A stretch of DNA of 64,000 bases from Mangrovactinospora gilvigrisea (GCF_001879105.1 NZ_MLCF01000009.1:1-64000); one strand, 5' to 3'. Counted from the stretch's first letter, positions 24,202 through 34,466 are shown. Notes: generated by a model not told the origin, from the sequence alone. Translations and numbers: made by a program.

Positions 24202-24759
24202 ATGTCGACTTTCCGTGGGGTTCTGAACCGGGTCCTGGTGGGCCTGATCGGGCTCGCGGCGATCGCCGGCGGCGGATGGGTGCTCTACCGCGGGTTCCGC
24301 GGCGACGCGGGCGCCCGGCACGGCTCGGTGCTCTCGGCGGCGGACCGGGCGCACTGGTCGCACCGCCACGGCTTCTGGACGGATGCCGAGATCGCGCTCG
24401 GCGCGCTGGCGCTGCTGGGCCTGGTCTGGCTCGTCTGGCAGTGGCGGGACCGCCGTCCGCACGTCCAGGGCTTCGACGCGGCCGCCCGCGCGGTCCTCGC
24501 CGGTCAGGCGGGACGGCTGCCGGGCACGGCGTCGGCGACGGTGCGCACCGCGGGCAGCCGGCGGCGGCCGCGGGCCGTGCTGGAGCTCGAACTCACCGAG
24601 GACGCCGACCCGGCGGAGGTGCTCGCCGCGCTGTGGCGCGGCCCCCTCGCGGAGGCGCGGGCGCAGGCGCACCGTCCCGAGATGCCGACCGTCGTGCGCT
24701 TCACCGGCGCCCACCCCATCCGCGGCACCCGCATAAAGGCCCAGAGCGCCTACCGCTGA
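24202..24759 (+). CDS. amaP: AmaP-like alkaline-shock membrane anchor
   Basis: 185 aa. Two hydrophobic segments (about residues 7-29 VLNRVLVGLIGLAAIAGGGWVLY and 59-79 IALGALALLGLVWLVWQW) flank a short outer loop. A soluble domain follows with repeated beta elements (ATVRTAGSRRRPRAVLELEL). In firmicutes and actinobacteria AmaP tethers Asp23 to the membrane. No Asp23 gene is present in the window, so either it is elsewhere or this pair works alone. Same operon as DUF6286. Confidence 0.7.
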   Translation: MSTFRGVLNRVLVGLIGLAAIAGGGWVLYRGFRGDAGARHGSVLSAADRAHWSHRHGFWTDAEIALGALALLGLVWLVWQWRDRRPHVQGFDAAARAVLAGQAGRLPGTASATVRTAGSRRRPRAVLELELTEDADPAEVLAALWRGPLAEARAQAHRPEMPTVVRFTGAHPIRGTRIKAQSAYR

Positions 24760-24769
24760 GCGCGGCGCG

Positions 24770-24807
24770 TTGTTCGCCGCCCCTTCGCCCCCGGCGGCGG
24801 CGAACAA
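24770..24807. terminator. Bidirectional terminator between convergent genes
   Basis: TTGTTCGCCGCC (24770-24781) pairs perfectly with 24796-24807 across a 14-nt loop. It fills the 57-nt gap between the AmaP-like gene and the enoyl-CoA hydratase gene. Confidence 0.65.
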
Positions 24808-24816
24808 AGGGGACCG

Positions 24817-25602
24817 CTACTCGCCCAGCCCCGCCAGGTCCCGCAACCGGCGCGCCTGCGCGGCCCGCTCCGCCGCGCGCTGCTCGTCGTACGACCGCGC
24901 CCCCGCCCCGTCGAGCAGCGCCTTGGTCTCCACCACCGCATCCCGCGGCGCCGCCAGCAGCGCCGCGCACAACTCCCGCGCCGCCGCGTCCAGTTCGGCG
25001 CCCGGCACGACCACCGCCGCCAGCCCCACCCGCGCGGCCTCCTCCGCCGAGACCCAGCGCCCCGTCAGGCACATCTCCAGCGCCCGGGACCGCCCCACCG
25101 CGTCCACCAGCGGCTTGGTCCCCGCCAGATCCGGCACCAGCCCCAGCGTCGTCTCCCGCATCGCGAACCGCGCGTCCTCCGCGCACACCCGCACATCGCA
25201 CCCCAGCGCCAGCTGGAAGCCCGCGCCGACCGCCGCGCCCCGCACCGCGGCCACGCTCACCACGTCCGGGCGGCGCCACCAGGTGAACGCCTCCTGGAAC
25301 TCCCCGATCGCGGCGTCCAGTTCGGCGTCGTCCAACCGCGCCAGCTCCAGGAACGGCCGCTCTCCGGGGATCCCCTCGGGCGTGAACGCCGCGCGATCGA
25401 GCCCCGCCGAGAAGTTCCGCCCCTCCGCGCGCAACAGCACCACCCGCACATCGCCGGGCAGTTCGCGCCCGATCGCGGCGAGCCGCCGCCACATCGCGGG
25501 CGTCTGCGCATTGCTGCGGTCCGGATCCGTCAAAGTGACGACGGCGAGTTCGCCCTCCCGCTCCCACCGGACGGAGTCCTTCTCATCGGTCGCTTCGGTC
25601 AC
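24817..25602 (-). CDS. Enoyl-CoA hydratase/isomerase family protein
   Basis: 261 aa, crotonase fold. The oxyanion-hole segments are RAEGRNFSAGLD (about residues 58-69) and AAVRGAAVGAGFQLALGCDVRVC (110-135). The region where hydratases carry Glu reads TTLGLVPDLAGTKPLVDAVG: the first Glu (position of E144 in rat hydratase) falls on Leu or Gly, so dehydration activity is uncertain and isomerase or hydrolase activity is possible. GTG 25602 is preceded by GGGAAGGAAAG. Monocistronic and convergent with the AmaP-like gene. Confidence 0.85.
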   Translation of the reverse strand: MTEATDEKDSVRWEREGELAVVTLTDPDRSNAQTPAMWRRLAAIGRELPGDVRVVLLRAEGRNFSAGLDRAAFTPEGIPGERPFLELARLDDAELDAAIGEFQEAFTWWRRPDVVSVAAVRGAAVGAGFQLALGCDVRVCAEDARFAMRETTLGLVPDLAGTKPLVDAVGRSRALEMCLTGRWVSAEEAARVGLAAVVVPGAELDAAARELCAALLAAPRDAVVETKALLDGAGARSYDEQRAAERAAQARRLRDLAGLGE

Positions 25603-25648
25603 GCTCTTTCCTTCCCATTCACTCCGGGCCGGCCCCGGACATGCGTGC

Positions 25649-25695
25649 GGCCCGCTCCCGGGATCCCCTGAGGGTCCTGGGCCCGGGAGCGGGCC
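25649..25695 (-). terminator. Strong hairpin downstream of the small HTH gene
   Basis: GGCCCGCTCCCGGG (25649-25662) pairs with 25682-25695. On the minus strand it follows the HTH stop (25727) by 31 nt and precedes the enoyl-CoA hydratase start. Confidence 0.7.
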
Positions 25696-25726
25696 GTACG
25701 CCGAAGTACGCAGTGCTTCAAGTGGC

Positions 25727-25951
25727 TCAGGATGTCGACGACTTGGACTTGCCCCGCGTCGCGCCACCCCGCCCCCTGAGCGTCACTCCGGACTCGCTCA
25801 GCATCCGGTGCACGAATCCGTACGACCGGCCGGTCTCTTCGGCCAGCGCGCGGATGCTCGCACCGGAGTCGTACTTCTTCTTGAGGTCAGCCGCGAGCTT
25901 CTCGCGCGCGGCTCCGGTCACCCGGCTGCCCTTTTTCAGAGTCTCGGCCAC
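25727..25951 (-). CDS. Small helix-turn-helix protein, conserved in streptomycetes
   Basis: 74 aa. A basic start (AETLKKGSRVTGAAREKLAADLKKKYDSG) leads into an HTH, SIRALAEETGRSYGFVHRML (about residues 34-53). A basic Gly/Lys/Ser tail follows (RGRGGATRGKSKSSTS). The HTH resembles Lsr2/recombinase-type or helix-turn-helix_23 domains. Its size and charge suggest a nucleoid-type or global regulator, but the targets are unknown. GTG 25951 is chosen because GAGGAGG lies 5 nt upstream. A 14-bp hairpin terminates it. Confidence 0.83.
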   Translation of the reverse strand: MAETLKKGSRVTGAAREKLAADLKKKYDSGASIRALAEETGRSYGFVHRMLSESGVTLRGRGGATRGKSKSSTS

Positions 25952-26188
25952 CCGTGCCTCCTCTAAGGAAGTGCGCTCTGAGTTCCCATGATCACCCCTT
26001 GCGGGTCCCATGGCCACCCATTCGGCAAAGGTCGGTGCAGGAAATTCCGCGCCGACGCCGGGTCATGTCCAGACATGCGTAGGACACTCGGCGCCGTTGC
26101 CAACTCCCAACGCTGATCGCTGGAGAGTAGCAGAACAAGCTAATGCTGTGATCACCATTCGGTGTTCTTGGATGGCAAGGTAGCGGAC

Positions 26189-27787
<1,599 letters not shown>

Positions 27788-27896
27788 CTGTGTTCGTGGT
27801 CTCCGGGAATGGACGGCACGCCTGAGGCGCCGTCAGCGGGGGCGGGGGGCGTCAGCGGATGCGCGGGGCCGACGACGGACCCGGCGCGCCCCCGGG

Positions 27897-27920
27897 CTAC
27901 GCACAGAGGTGAACTGCCAT
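27897..27920 (-). CDS. Possible leaderless leader peptide before the ABC-F gene
   Basis: ATG GCA GTT CAC CTC TGT GCG TAG encodes MAVHLCA. The ATG stands exactly 7 nt after a perfect minus-strand -10 TAGACT (27933-27928), so it would be the 5' end of the mRNA. It is followed by GC hairpins and 109 nt later by the ABC-F start. Such arrangements drive ribosome-mediated attenuation of several antibiotic-inducible ABC-F genes in other bacteria. Confidence 0.5.
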   Translation of the reverse strand: MAVHLCA

Positions 27921-27927
27921 GTGGGGC

Positions 27928-27933
27928 AGTCTA
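27928..27933 (-). promoter_or_regulatory. -10 hexamer of the ABC-F leader transcript
   Basis: Minus-strand TAGACT, then 7 nt, then the ATG of the short leader ORF at 27920. The -35 is weak (TGCGAA with a 19-nt spacer). Confidence 0.6.
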
Positions 27934-27989
27934 GCGGGGCGCGCAACCGGTTTTCGCACCGGCCGCGGGGAGTCGGTGGGCCCGGCCGC

Positions 27990-28580
27990 TCACTCCAGCG
28001 GGGTGTGCTCGCCGCGCCGGTGCTCCGGGGCGGCCGCCGCGACCTGGGCCAGCAGCCGGTCGCGGACCTGGGCGATCAATGCGGGGTCGGGCTGCGGCAG
28101 CCCGGCGACGGCGCTGAGGTAGAGGCCGTCGCTGACGAGGCGGATCGTCTCGGCGAGCACCGGGTCGTCCACCTCCTCGCGGATCAGGCTCGTCCACTTG
28201 TCGAAGATCTCGCCGAGCCGGGCGGCCGCCCCGGTGCGGGTGCCGTCCGAGGCGCGCAGCACGGCCAGCACGCCCCAGTAGAGCTCGGCCTCCTCGCTGC
28301 CGGGCACCGAGGTCTCGAGGTAGAAGCGGACGGCGCCGCCCTCGGCGGAGCGGGCGCGGGCGACCTCGTCCGAGGACTCCTCGGCGAGGCGCTGCACCAG
28401 CCCGTCGAGGAGCGCCTCCTTGCTGGGGAAGTGGTAGAGCAGCCCGCCCTTGGAGACGCCGGCCTGCGCGGCCACCGCCTCCAGGGTCACGGCGCTCGGG
28501 CCCTTGTCGACGATGATCCGCTGGAGGGCGTGCAGGATCCGCTCCCGGGCACCCGTCTTCGCGGTCTTCGCAGTGGTCAC
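27990..28580 (-). CDS. TetR-family repressor
   Basis: 196 aa. N-terminal HTH: RERILHALQRIIVDKG ... LEAVAAQAGVSKGGLLYHFPSKEALLDGL (about residues 11-58), with the TetR YHF signature. The C-terminal ligand domain is divergent, as usual. It is divergent to an MFS exporter, and two near-identical palindromes lie between them, so it most likely represses both genes and responds to an exported compound. An in-frame GTG at 28589 also exists, but GTG 28580 lies 7 nt after a -10 TACAGT (28593-28588) and fits a leaderless start. Confidence 0.9.
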   Translation of the reverse strand: MTTAKTAKTGARERILHALQRIIVDKGPSAVTLEAVAAQAGVSKGGLLYHFPSKEALLDGLVQRLAEESSDEVARARSAEGGAVRFYLETSVPGSEEAELYWGVLAVLRASDGTRTGAAARLGEIFDKWTSLIREEVDDPVLAETIRLVSDGLYLSAVAGLPQPDPALIAQVRDRLLAQVAAAAPEHRRGEHTPLE

Positions 28581-28592
28581 GGTTGCCACTGT

Positions 28593-28606
28593 ACCGTCCG
28601 GACGGT
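28593..28606. promoter_or_regulatory. TetR-type operator O1
   Basis: ACCGTCCGGACGGT, a perfect 14-bp palindrome abutting the TetR gene's -10 hexamer. Confidence 0.75.
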
Positions 28607-28612
28607 TACTGT

Positions 28613-28626
28613 ACCGTCTGGACGGT
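28613..28626. promoter_or_regulatory. TetR-type operator O2
   Basis: ACCGTCTGGACGGT, the same palindrome with one mismatch, centred exactly 20 bp from O1 (two helical turns) and just upstream of a TAATCT (28631-28636) that could be the exporter's -10. Confidence 0.75.
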
Positions 28627-28647
28627 TTAGTAATCTGCGAGGGACCC

Positions 28648-30177
28648 ATGGCCGGCACCGAACTCCACACGCGCGACGGCGCGACCACCCCCGGCGGGGC
28701 GGCGCCCCGGGCCGGGCGCTCCGCCTGGGCGGCGCTGGCCGTGCTGGTGCTCCCGGTGCTGATGATCTCGGTCGACTCCACCGTGCTGGGCTTCGCCGTC
28801 CCCTTCATCTCCGAGGATCTCGCGCCCAGCTCGTCGCAGCTGCTGTGGATCATCGACATCTACTCGTTCGTGCTGGCCGGCCTGCTGGTGACGATGGGCA
28901 CACTCGGCGACCGGATAGGCCGGCGCCGGCTGCTGCTGATCGGCACCGCCGGCTTCGGCCTCGCCTCGGTGCTCGCCGCCTACGCCCACACCCCCGCGGT
29001 GCTGATCGGCGCGCGGGCCCTGCTGGGGCTCGCCGGCGCCACCCTGATGCCCTCGACGCTGTCGATCATCCGCAACCTCTTCGCGGACCGGCAGCAGCGC
29101 ACCCTGGCCATCGCGGTCTGGGGCTCGGCCTTCGCGGGCGGTTCGGCGCTCGGGCCGATCGTCGGCGGCTGGCTGCTGGAGCACTTCTGGTGGGGCTCGA
29201 TCTTCCTGATCAACCTGCCGGTGACGATCGCGCTGCTGATCGCCGGCCGGCTGCTGCTGCCCGAGTCGCGCGACCCCCGGCCGGGCCGCTACGACCTGCT
29301 CAGCGCCGGGCTGTCGCTGGCCGCGATGCTGCCCGCCGTCTACGGCGTCAAGTCGATGGCGGAGAACGGCGTGACGCCGCTCGGCGTCGGCGCGCTGCTG
29401 GTCGGCGTGGCGCTGGGCGTGGTCTTCGTCCGGCGGCAGCTGCGGCTGAAGGACCCGATGCTCGACATGGCGCTCTTCCGGAACCGGACGTTCTCGGTGG
29501 CGGTGTCGACGAACCTGATGGCGGTCTTCGCGCTCGTCGGGTGCCTGTTCTTCCTGACGCAGTACCTGCAGCTGGTGCAGGGCCGCTCGCCGCTCGCCTC
29601 GGGCGTGCTGCTGCTGCCCGGGCTGGCCTGCTCGGTGGTGGCGTCGCTGCTGGTGGTGCGGCTGGTGCGGCGCTTCCCGCTGCCGGTGCTGATCACCTGC
29701 GGGCTGCTGGTCGCCGCGGCGGGCTACGCGCTGGTGGTGACGCTGGGCGCGGGGACGCCGGCGGGGGTGATGGTGGCGGCGTTCGCGCTGATCGGCAGCG
29801 GCATCGGGATCGCGGAGACGCTCACCAACGACGCGATCCTGGCGGCGGTGCCGCCGGAGCGGGCGGGGGCGGCGTCGGCGATCTCGGAGACGGCGTACGA
29901 GCTGGGGGCGGCGCTGGGCACGGCGCTGCTGGGCAGTGTGGTGATGGCCGTCTACCGCGGTCGCCTCGCGGCGGACGTGCCGGAGTCGGCGCGCGAGACG
30001 CTGGGCGGCGCGGTGGACGCGGCGCGGCACCTGGGCGGTTCGGCGGGCGGGGCGGTGCTGTCGTCGGCGCGGGAGGCGTTCGCGTCGGGGATGCACGTCG
30101 CGGCGCTCGTCGGCGTGGTGGTCGTCGTCGCGGCGGCGGTGATGGCGGGGGTGCTGCTGCGGAAGCAGTCCCGCTGA
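28648..30177 (+). CDS. MFS drug exporter, DHA2 (14-TM) family
   Basis: 509 aa with about fourteen hydrophobic segments. Motif D1-like VDSTVLGFAVPFIS in TM1, motif A GTLGDRIGRRRLLLIG after TM2, and an antiporter motif C region GSAFAGGSALGPIVGGWL in TM5. The family exports drugs or self-made antibiotics by proton antiport. Control by the divergent TetR through the two palindromes is nearly certain from layout. ATG 28648 has GAGGG 4 nt upstream. A dispersed hairpin repeat follows the gene. Confidence 0.92.
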   Translation: MAGTELHTRDGATTPGGAAPRAGRSAWAALAVLVLPVLMISVDSTVLGFAVPFISEDLAPSSSQLLWIIDIYSFVLAGLLVTMGTLGDRIGRRRLLLIGTAGFGLASVLAAYAHTPAVLIGARALLGLAGATLMPSTLSIIRNLFADRQQRTLAIAVWGSAFAGGSALGPIVGGWLLEHFWWGSIFLINLPVTIALLIAGRLLLPESRDPRPGRYDLLSAGLSLAAMLPAVYGVKSMAENGVTPLGVGALLVGVALGVVFVRRQLRLKDPMLDMALFRNRTFSVAVSTNLMAVFALVGCLFFLTQYLQLVQGRSPLASGVLLLPGLACSVVASLLVVRLVRRFPLPVLITCGLLVAAAGYALVVTLGAGTPAGVMVAAFALIGSGIGIAETLTNDAILAAVPPERAGAASAISETAYELGAALGTALLGSVVMAVYRGRLAADVPESARETLGGAVDAARHLGGSAGGAVLSSAREAFASGMHVAALVGVVVVVAAAVMAGVLLRKQSR

Positions 30178-30195
30178 GCGCGCGGGGCACTGTCC

Positions 30196-30260
30196 GCCGC
30201 CCCTACGCCCGGGCGCTTCGCGCCCGCTGGGCGGGTGGGGCGCCGGGGCAAAGGGGCGGC
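30196..30260 (+). repeat. Dispersed GC-rich extragenic repeat, copy 2
   Basis: Outer arms GCCGCCCCT (30196-30204) and AGGGGCGGC (30252-30260) enclose a hairpin GGGCGC-TTC-GCGCCC (30211-30225) and the core GGGTGGGGCGCCGGGG. Located between the MFS exporter and ynfA; it may terminate the exporter mRNA. Confidence 0.65.
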
Positions 30261-30270
30261 GAACCTGCGG

Positions 30271-30276
30271 CAGGAT
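30271..30276 (+). promoter_or_regulatory. -10 hexamer of the YnfA gene
   Basis: CAGGAT, 6 nt, then GTG 30283; leaderless geometry. Confidence 0.4.
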
Positions 30277-30282
30277 GATCGC

Positions 30283-30615
30283 GTGACCGTAGCTCGATCC
30301 ATCCTGTTGTTCGTCCTCGCGGCCCTCGCGGAGATCGGCGGATGCTGGCTCGTCTGGCAGTTCGCCCGAGAACACCGCGCGTGGTGGTTCGCCCTGCTCG
30401 GCGTCGTCGCCCTCGGCGGCTACGGCTTCGTCGCCGCCCTCCAGCCCTCCGCCGAGTTCGGCCGCGTCCTCGCCGCCTACGGCGGCGTCTTCGTGGCGGG
30501 CTCGCTCGCCTGGGGCGTCGTGGTGGACGGCTTCCGCCCCACCGTCTGGGACATGGCAGGGGCGGCGGTCTGCCTCGCCGGAGTCGCGCTCATCATGTAC
30601 GCGCCCCGCGGCTAG
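30283..30615 (+). CDS. ynfA: YnfA/UPF0060 family membrane protein
   Basis: 110 aa with four predicted transmembrane helices. The family pattern is clear: [15 protein letters not shown] in TM1, [26 protein letters not shown] in the middle, and [24 protein letters not shown] at the end. YnfA resembles small multidrug-resistance transporters, and transport of cationic compounds has been proposed. GTG 30283 is placed by the -10 hexamer and lacks a Shine-Dalgarno. Confidence 0.92.
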   Translation: MTVARSILLFVLAALAEIGGCWLVWQFAREHRAWWFALLGVVALGGYGFVAALQPSAEFGRVLAAYGGVFVAGSLAWGVVVDGFRPTVWDMAGAAVCLAGVALIMYAPRG

Positions 30616-30656
30616 GCGTCCCGCCGCCCCTTCGGCCCCTTGGGATCAGCCGGCCG

Positions 30657-33600
30657 TCAGGCCGCCCGCTCCTTCACCTTGTCCTCGACCACTTCGCCCT
30701 GGTGCACCCGGACGACGCGGTCCACCCAGGCCAGCGCCTGCGGACGGTGCGTCACCACCAGCGTGGTGCGCCCCGCCGAGACGGCCCGCATGGCGCGGTT
30801 GACGCGCCGCTCGCCGGCCAGGTCCAGGTTGGACGTCGCCTCGTCGAGCACCAGGATCCCCGGGTCGACGAGGAGCGCCCGCGCCAGGCACAGCAGTTGG
30901 CGCTGGCCCGCCGAGAGCGAGCCGCCGCCCGTCCCGAGGATGTGGCGGTAGCCGCCGGGCAGCTCGCGGATGAAGCCATGGGCCCCGACCGCGACCGCCG
31001 CCGCCTCCACCTCCTCGTCGGACGCGTCCGGCCGGCCGTAGGCGATGTTGTCCCGGACCGAGCGCGAGAAGAGCATCGGCTCCTGGGGGACGTACCCCAG
31101 CCTCGACCGGTACCCGCGCACGTCCAGTGCGGTCAGCGGCTGGCCGTCCACCAGCACCCGCCCCTCCGTGGGGTCGTAGAAGCGGGTCACCAGCTTGGCG
31201 ATCGTCGACTTCCCGGCGCCCGTCCGCCCCACGAAGGCCACCCGCTGCCCCGCGGGGACATGCAGGTCGACCGTGCGCAGCGCGTCCGTCTCGGCGCCGT
31301 GGTAGCGCAGCCGCACCTGCTCCAGCCGCACATCGCCCTCGATCTCCCCCACCATCCGCGGCCGTTCGGGCTGCGGGGTGGAGCTGACCTGTCCCAGCAG
31401 CGAGCGGATCCGGACGAGTCCGGCCCGCGCCTGCTGGTAGACGTCGAACACCTGGGCGAGCTGCTGCACCGGTGCGAACGCCTGCGCGAGGTAGAGCAGG
31501 AACGCCAGCAGCGCGCCGGCCTCCAGCGTCCCCCGGCGCATCAGCCACGCCCCGGCCAGCACACCCAGCGCGATCGCGGCCACCGCCAGGAACTCGATGA
31601 ACCCGCCGTACAGGGTGTTGGCGACCTGCGCGCGCTGCGCGGCGAGCCGCACATCGGCGCACTTCTCGTCGAACTCCGCGGTGTTGCGCTCCTCGCGGCG
31701 GAACAGCTGCGAGGTGCGGACCCCGTTGACGCCCTCGTGGAGCGCGGCCGTCATCAGGGAGATCCGCTCGCGGAGCAGCTTGTAGTTGCGGTGCGCCTTG
31801 CGCTGGTACCACAGGGTGGCCCCGGCCACCGGCACCACGACGGCCGCCAGCACCAGCGCCAGCCGCGCGTCCAGCAGCACCACCATCACCGTCATGCCGG
31901 CGAAGGTGACGCCGCCCACCAGGGCGTTGACGAGACCGGCCTGCAGCAGCTGCGCCACCGTCGAGACGTCCGAGGTGATGCGGCTCATCACCCAGCCCGC
32001 CTTGGTGCGGTCGAAGTAGTCGACGCCGAGCCGCTGCAGATGGACGAAGATCCGCATCCGCAGCGCCGCCAGGGCGCGCTCCGCGGTGCGGTTCGTCCAC
32101 AGCGTCTCCTGCTGCATGTCCCACCACAGGAACACGGTGACTGCCAGCGCCGCCGCCGACACCGCGAGGAGCACCCCGGCGTGGTGCGTGCGCACGCCCG
32201 AGTCCACCCCGACCTCGATCAGCTTGGGGCCGACGATGGTGCCGATCGCGTCCAGGACCACGAAGAGCATCCCGATGGCGATCGCGCCCATGTAGGGGCG
32301 GAGGAACTCGCCCATCCGGAACGCGCCCTGGGAGAGGTTCTCCCGGTCCAGCTCCTCCTCGACCGCCGGGTCGCGCTGCTCGGCCACCGCCGGGAGCGTC
32401 CCCAGCACGGCGGCGATCTCCGGGGACGGCTGGCGCACGGCCGGCGGCCGCTGCCCCAGCGCGGTGGGGTCGGGCTCCGGCCAGGAGTCCTCCTCCCGCC
32501 GGTACTCGCCGGACCGGGCCATGTGCAGCACGCCCGGGCCGCGCGCCGCGTCGTCGGAGGACCCGAACCCCTCGAACCCCTCGTCGCTGTCGCCGAACAG
32601 GTGCGCGTACAGCGGCGAGGTGCGCAGCAGGTCCTCGTGGGCGCCCTCGGCGACCACCCGGCCCTCGTCGACCACCACGATGCGGTCGGCGGTGCGCAGG
32701 GTGGACTCCCGATAGGCGATCAGCAGGACGCTGCGCCCGGCCAGTTGCGGTTCGAGGTTCTCGTGGATGATCCGCTCGACGTGCTCGTCGATGGCCGAGG
32801 TGGCGTCGTCCAGCAGCAGCACGTCCGCGTCCACCAGCAGCGCGCGGGCCAGGGTGAGGCGCTGGCGCTGGCCGCCGGACAGGGTCAGGCCCTGCTCGCC
32901 GATGACGGTGTCGTAGCCGTCCGGGAGCTCCATGATGAACTCGTGGGCGGCCGCGGCCTTCGCCACCTCCTCGATCTCCTCGCGGGTGGCCTCCGGCCGC
33001 CCCCAGGCGATGTTGGCGGCGACGCTGTCGGAGAACAGGAAGCGGTCCTCCGAGACCACCGCGATGCGGCGGCGCAGTTCGTGCAGCGGCAGCTCGCGGA
33101 TGTCGGCGCCGTCGAGGGTGATCGACCCCTCGTCGACGTCCCACACCCGCGGTGCGAGGTTGAGCGCGGTGGACTTGCCGGCGCCGGAGCGGCCGACCAG
33201 GGCGACGCGCTCGCCGGGGCGGATGGTCAGGTCGAAGCCGTCCAGCACGGGACGGTCCCGCCCGCCGTCCGGGTGGGCGAAGACCACCTTGCGGAAGGCG
33301 AGTTCGCCGCGGGTGCGGGAGCGGTACCCGTCCGGGGTGAGGTCCGGGTCCGGCTCGGTGACGGTGGGACGCAGCCGCAGCAGATCGCCGACCCGGGTGG
33401 TGGCGGCGAACGCCTGCGGGGCGCCCGTGAGGATCATGCCGATCATCCGCGAGGTACCTGACAACGATGCCAGGTAGCTGAAGAAGCTCAGCAGGGTGCC
33501 GAGGCTCAGCTGGCCGTGCATCGCCAGCCAGCCGCCGACCAGCAGCACCGCGGCCTGCCCGGCCAGCGGCACGGTCTGCAGCCAGGCCAGGAACGGGGCG

Positions 33601-34466
33601 CGGAGCCGGACGGCGCGCACCCGGGCGCCGAAGAGCACGGCGATCAGGTGCCGGACGCGGCCGGTCTCGGCCGACTCCTGGCCGAAGCTGCGCACCACGC
33701 GGATGCCGGTGACGGCCTCCTCCACGGCGGAGGTCATGTCGGCCTCGCGCTGCTGGCTGTCCCAGCCGGAGGCGTGCAGCTTGCGGCCGGTGCGCCGGAC
33801 GACGAGGACGACGACCGCCATCACCGCGGCGACCACCGCCGACATCAGCGGTGAGAGCACCAGCATGACGGCGAGGCAGGCGCCCACGTAGACGACGCCG
33901 TGCACCACCAGCGGGGCCCACGAGGTGAGCTGCTGGACCAGCTGGACGTCGGTGTTGAGGCGGGCCACCACCTCACCGCTGCGGACCTCCGCGTGGCCGC
34001 GGGCGTCCAGGCGCTGGAGCCGGCGGTAGACGTCGGTGCGCATGTCCTGCTGCACCAGGAACGAGACCTTGGCGCCGAGGTAGCGCCATCCGGCGCCGCC
34101 GGCCCAGCGGACGGCGCCCACGCCGAGCAGCGCCAGCACCATGGGCACCAGCGGCAGCTTGTGGCCGATGACGGAGTCGTCGACGACGAGCTTCTGCAGG
34201 ATGGGGACGACGACGAGTGCGGCGGTCCAGATCAGGACCAGGACGATCGACCAGGACAGCGCCCGCCGGTGCGGCCGGACTGCGCGGAGCAGCAGCTTGA
34301 TCGCGGAGCCTGCCTGCGGCGCGGACGCTTCATCGGGGAAGTCGACGCTGACTTCCGGGTTGGTCGGATGATTCGTCGATTGTTGCGGGATGCTGCCGGC
34401 CATCGGGGCCGGCTCAGGTTTGTGACGCTTAGTTCGCTTACGCACGAGACCCCCAGAGAACGCCAT
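30657..34466 (-). CDS. Fused double ABC exporter (TMD-NBD-TMD-NBD)
   Basis: About 1269 aa, a single-chain heterodimer-type ABC exporter. TMD1 at about residues 60-350, NBD1 with Walker A GRSGAGKST near 425, signature LTLSGGQRQRL; TMD2 about 740-1000, NBD2 with GRTGAGKST near 1080. NBD1 looks catalytically degenerate: the Walker B Glu is Asp (LLLDDATSAID) and the H-loop His is Tyr (LIAYRESTL). NBD2 keeps LVLDEATS and VVTHRP but has a modified signature LSAGQ. One asymmetric ATP site is thus expected. The substrate is unknown. The start is uncertain: ATG 34466 lies about 13 nt after TAAGCT (34485-34480), and an ATG 21 codons downstream is possible. Confidence 0.9.
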   Translation of the reverse strand: MAFSGGLVRKRTKRHKPEPAPMAGSIPQQSTNHPTNPEVSVDFPDEASAPQAGSAIKLLLRAVRPHRRALSWSIVLVLIWTAALVVVPILQKLVVDDSVIGHKLPLVPMVLALLGVGAVRWAGGAGWRYLGAKVSFLVQQDMRTDVYRRLQRLDARGHAEVRSGEVVARLNTDVQLVQQLTSWAPLVVHGVVYVGACLAVMLVLSPLMSAVVAAVMAVVVLVVRRTGRKLHASGWDSQQREADMTSAVEEAVTGIRVVRSFGQESAETGRVRHLIAVLFGARVRAVRLRAPFLAWLQTVPLAGQAAVLLVGGWLAMHGQLSLGTLLSFFSYLASLSGTSRMIGMILTGAPQAFAATTRVGDLLRLRPTVTEPDPDLTPDGYRSRTRGELAFRKVVFAHPDGGRDRPVLDGFDLTIRPGERVALVGRSGAGKSTALNLAPRVWDVDEGSITLDGADIRELPLHELRRRIAVVSEDRFLFSDSVAANIAWGRPEATREEIEEVAKAAAAHEFIMELPDGYDTVIGEQGLTLSGGQRQRLTLARALLVDADVLLLDDATSAIDEHVERIIHENLEPQLAGRSVLLIAYRESTLRTADRIVVVDEGRVVAEGAHEDLLRTSPLYAHLFGDSDEGFEGFGSSDDAARGPGVLHMARSGEYRREEDSWPEPDPTALGQRPPAVRQPSPEIAAVLGTLPAVAEQRDPAVEEELDRENLSQGAFRMGEFLRPYMGAIAIGMLFVVLDAIGTIVGPKLIEVGVDSGVRTHHAGVLLAVSAAALAVTVFLWWDMQQETLWTNRTAERALAALRMRIFVHLQRLGVDYFDRTKAGWVMSRITSDVSTVAQLLQAGLVNALVGGVTFAGMTVMVVLLDARLALVLAAVVVPVAGATLWYQRKAHRNYKLLRERISLMTAALHEGVNGVRTSQLFRREERNTAEFDEKCADVRLAAQRAQVANTLYGGFIEFLAVAAIALGVLAGAWLMRRGTLEAGALLAFLLYLAQAFAPVQQLAQVFDVYQQARAGLVRIRSLLGQVSSTPQPERPRMVGEIEGDVRLEQVRLRYHGAETDALRTVDLHVPAGQRVAFVGRTGAGKSTIAKLVTRFYDPTEGRVLVDGQPLTALDVRGYRSRLGYVPQEPMLFSRSVRDNIAYGRPDASDEEVEAAAVAVGAHGFIRELPGGYRHILGTGGGSLSAGQRQLLCLARALLVDPGILVLDEATSNLDLAGERRVNRAMRAVSAGRTTLVVTHRPQALAWVDRVVRVHQGEVVEDKVKERAA

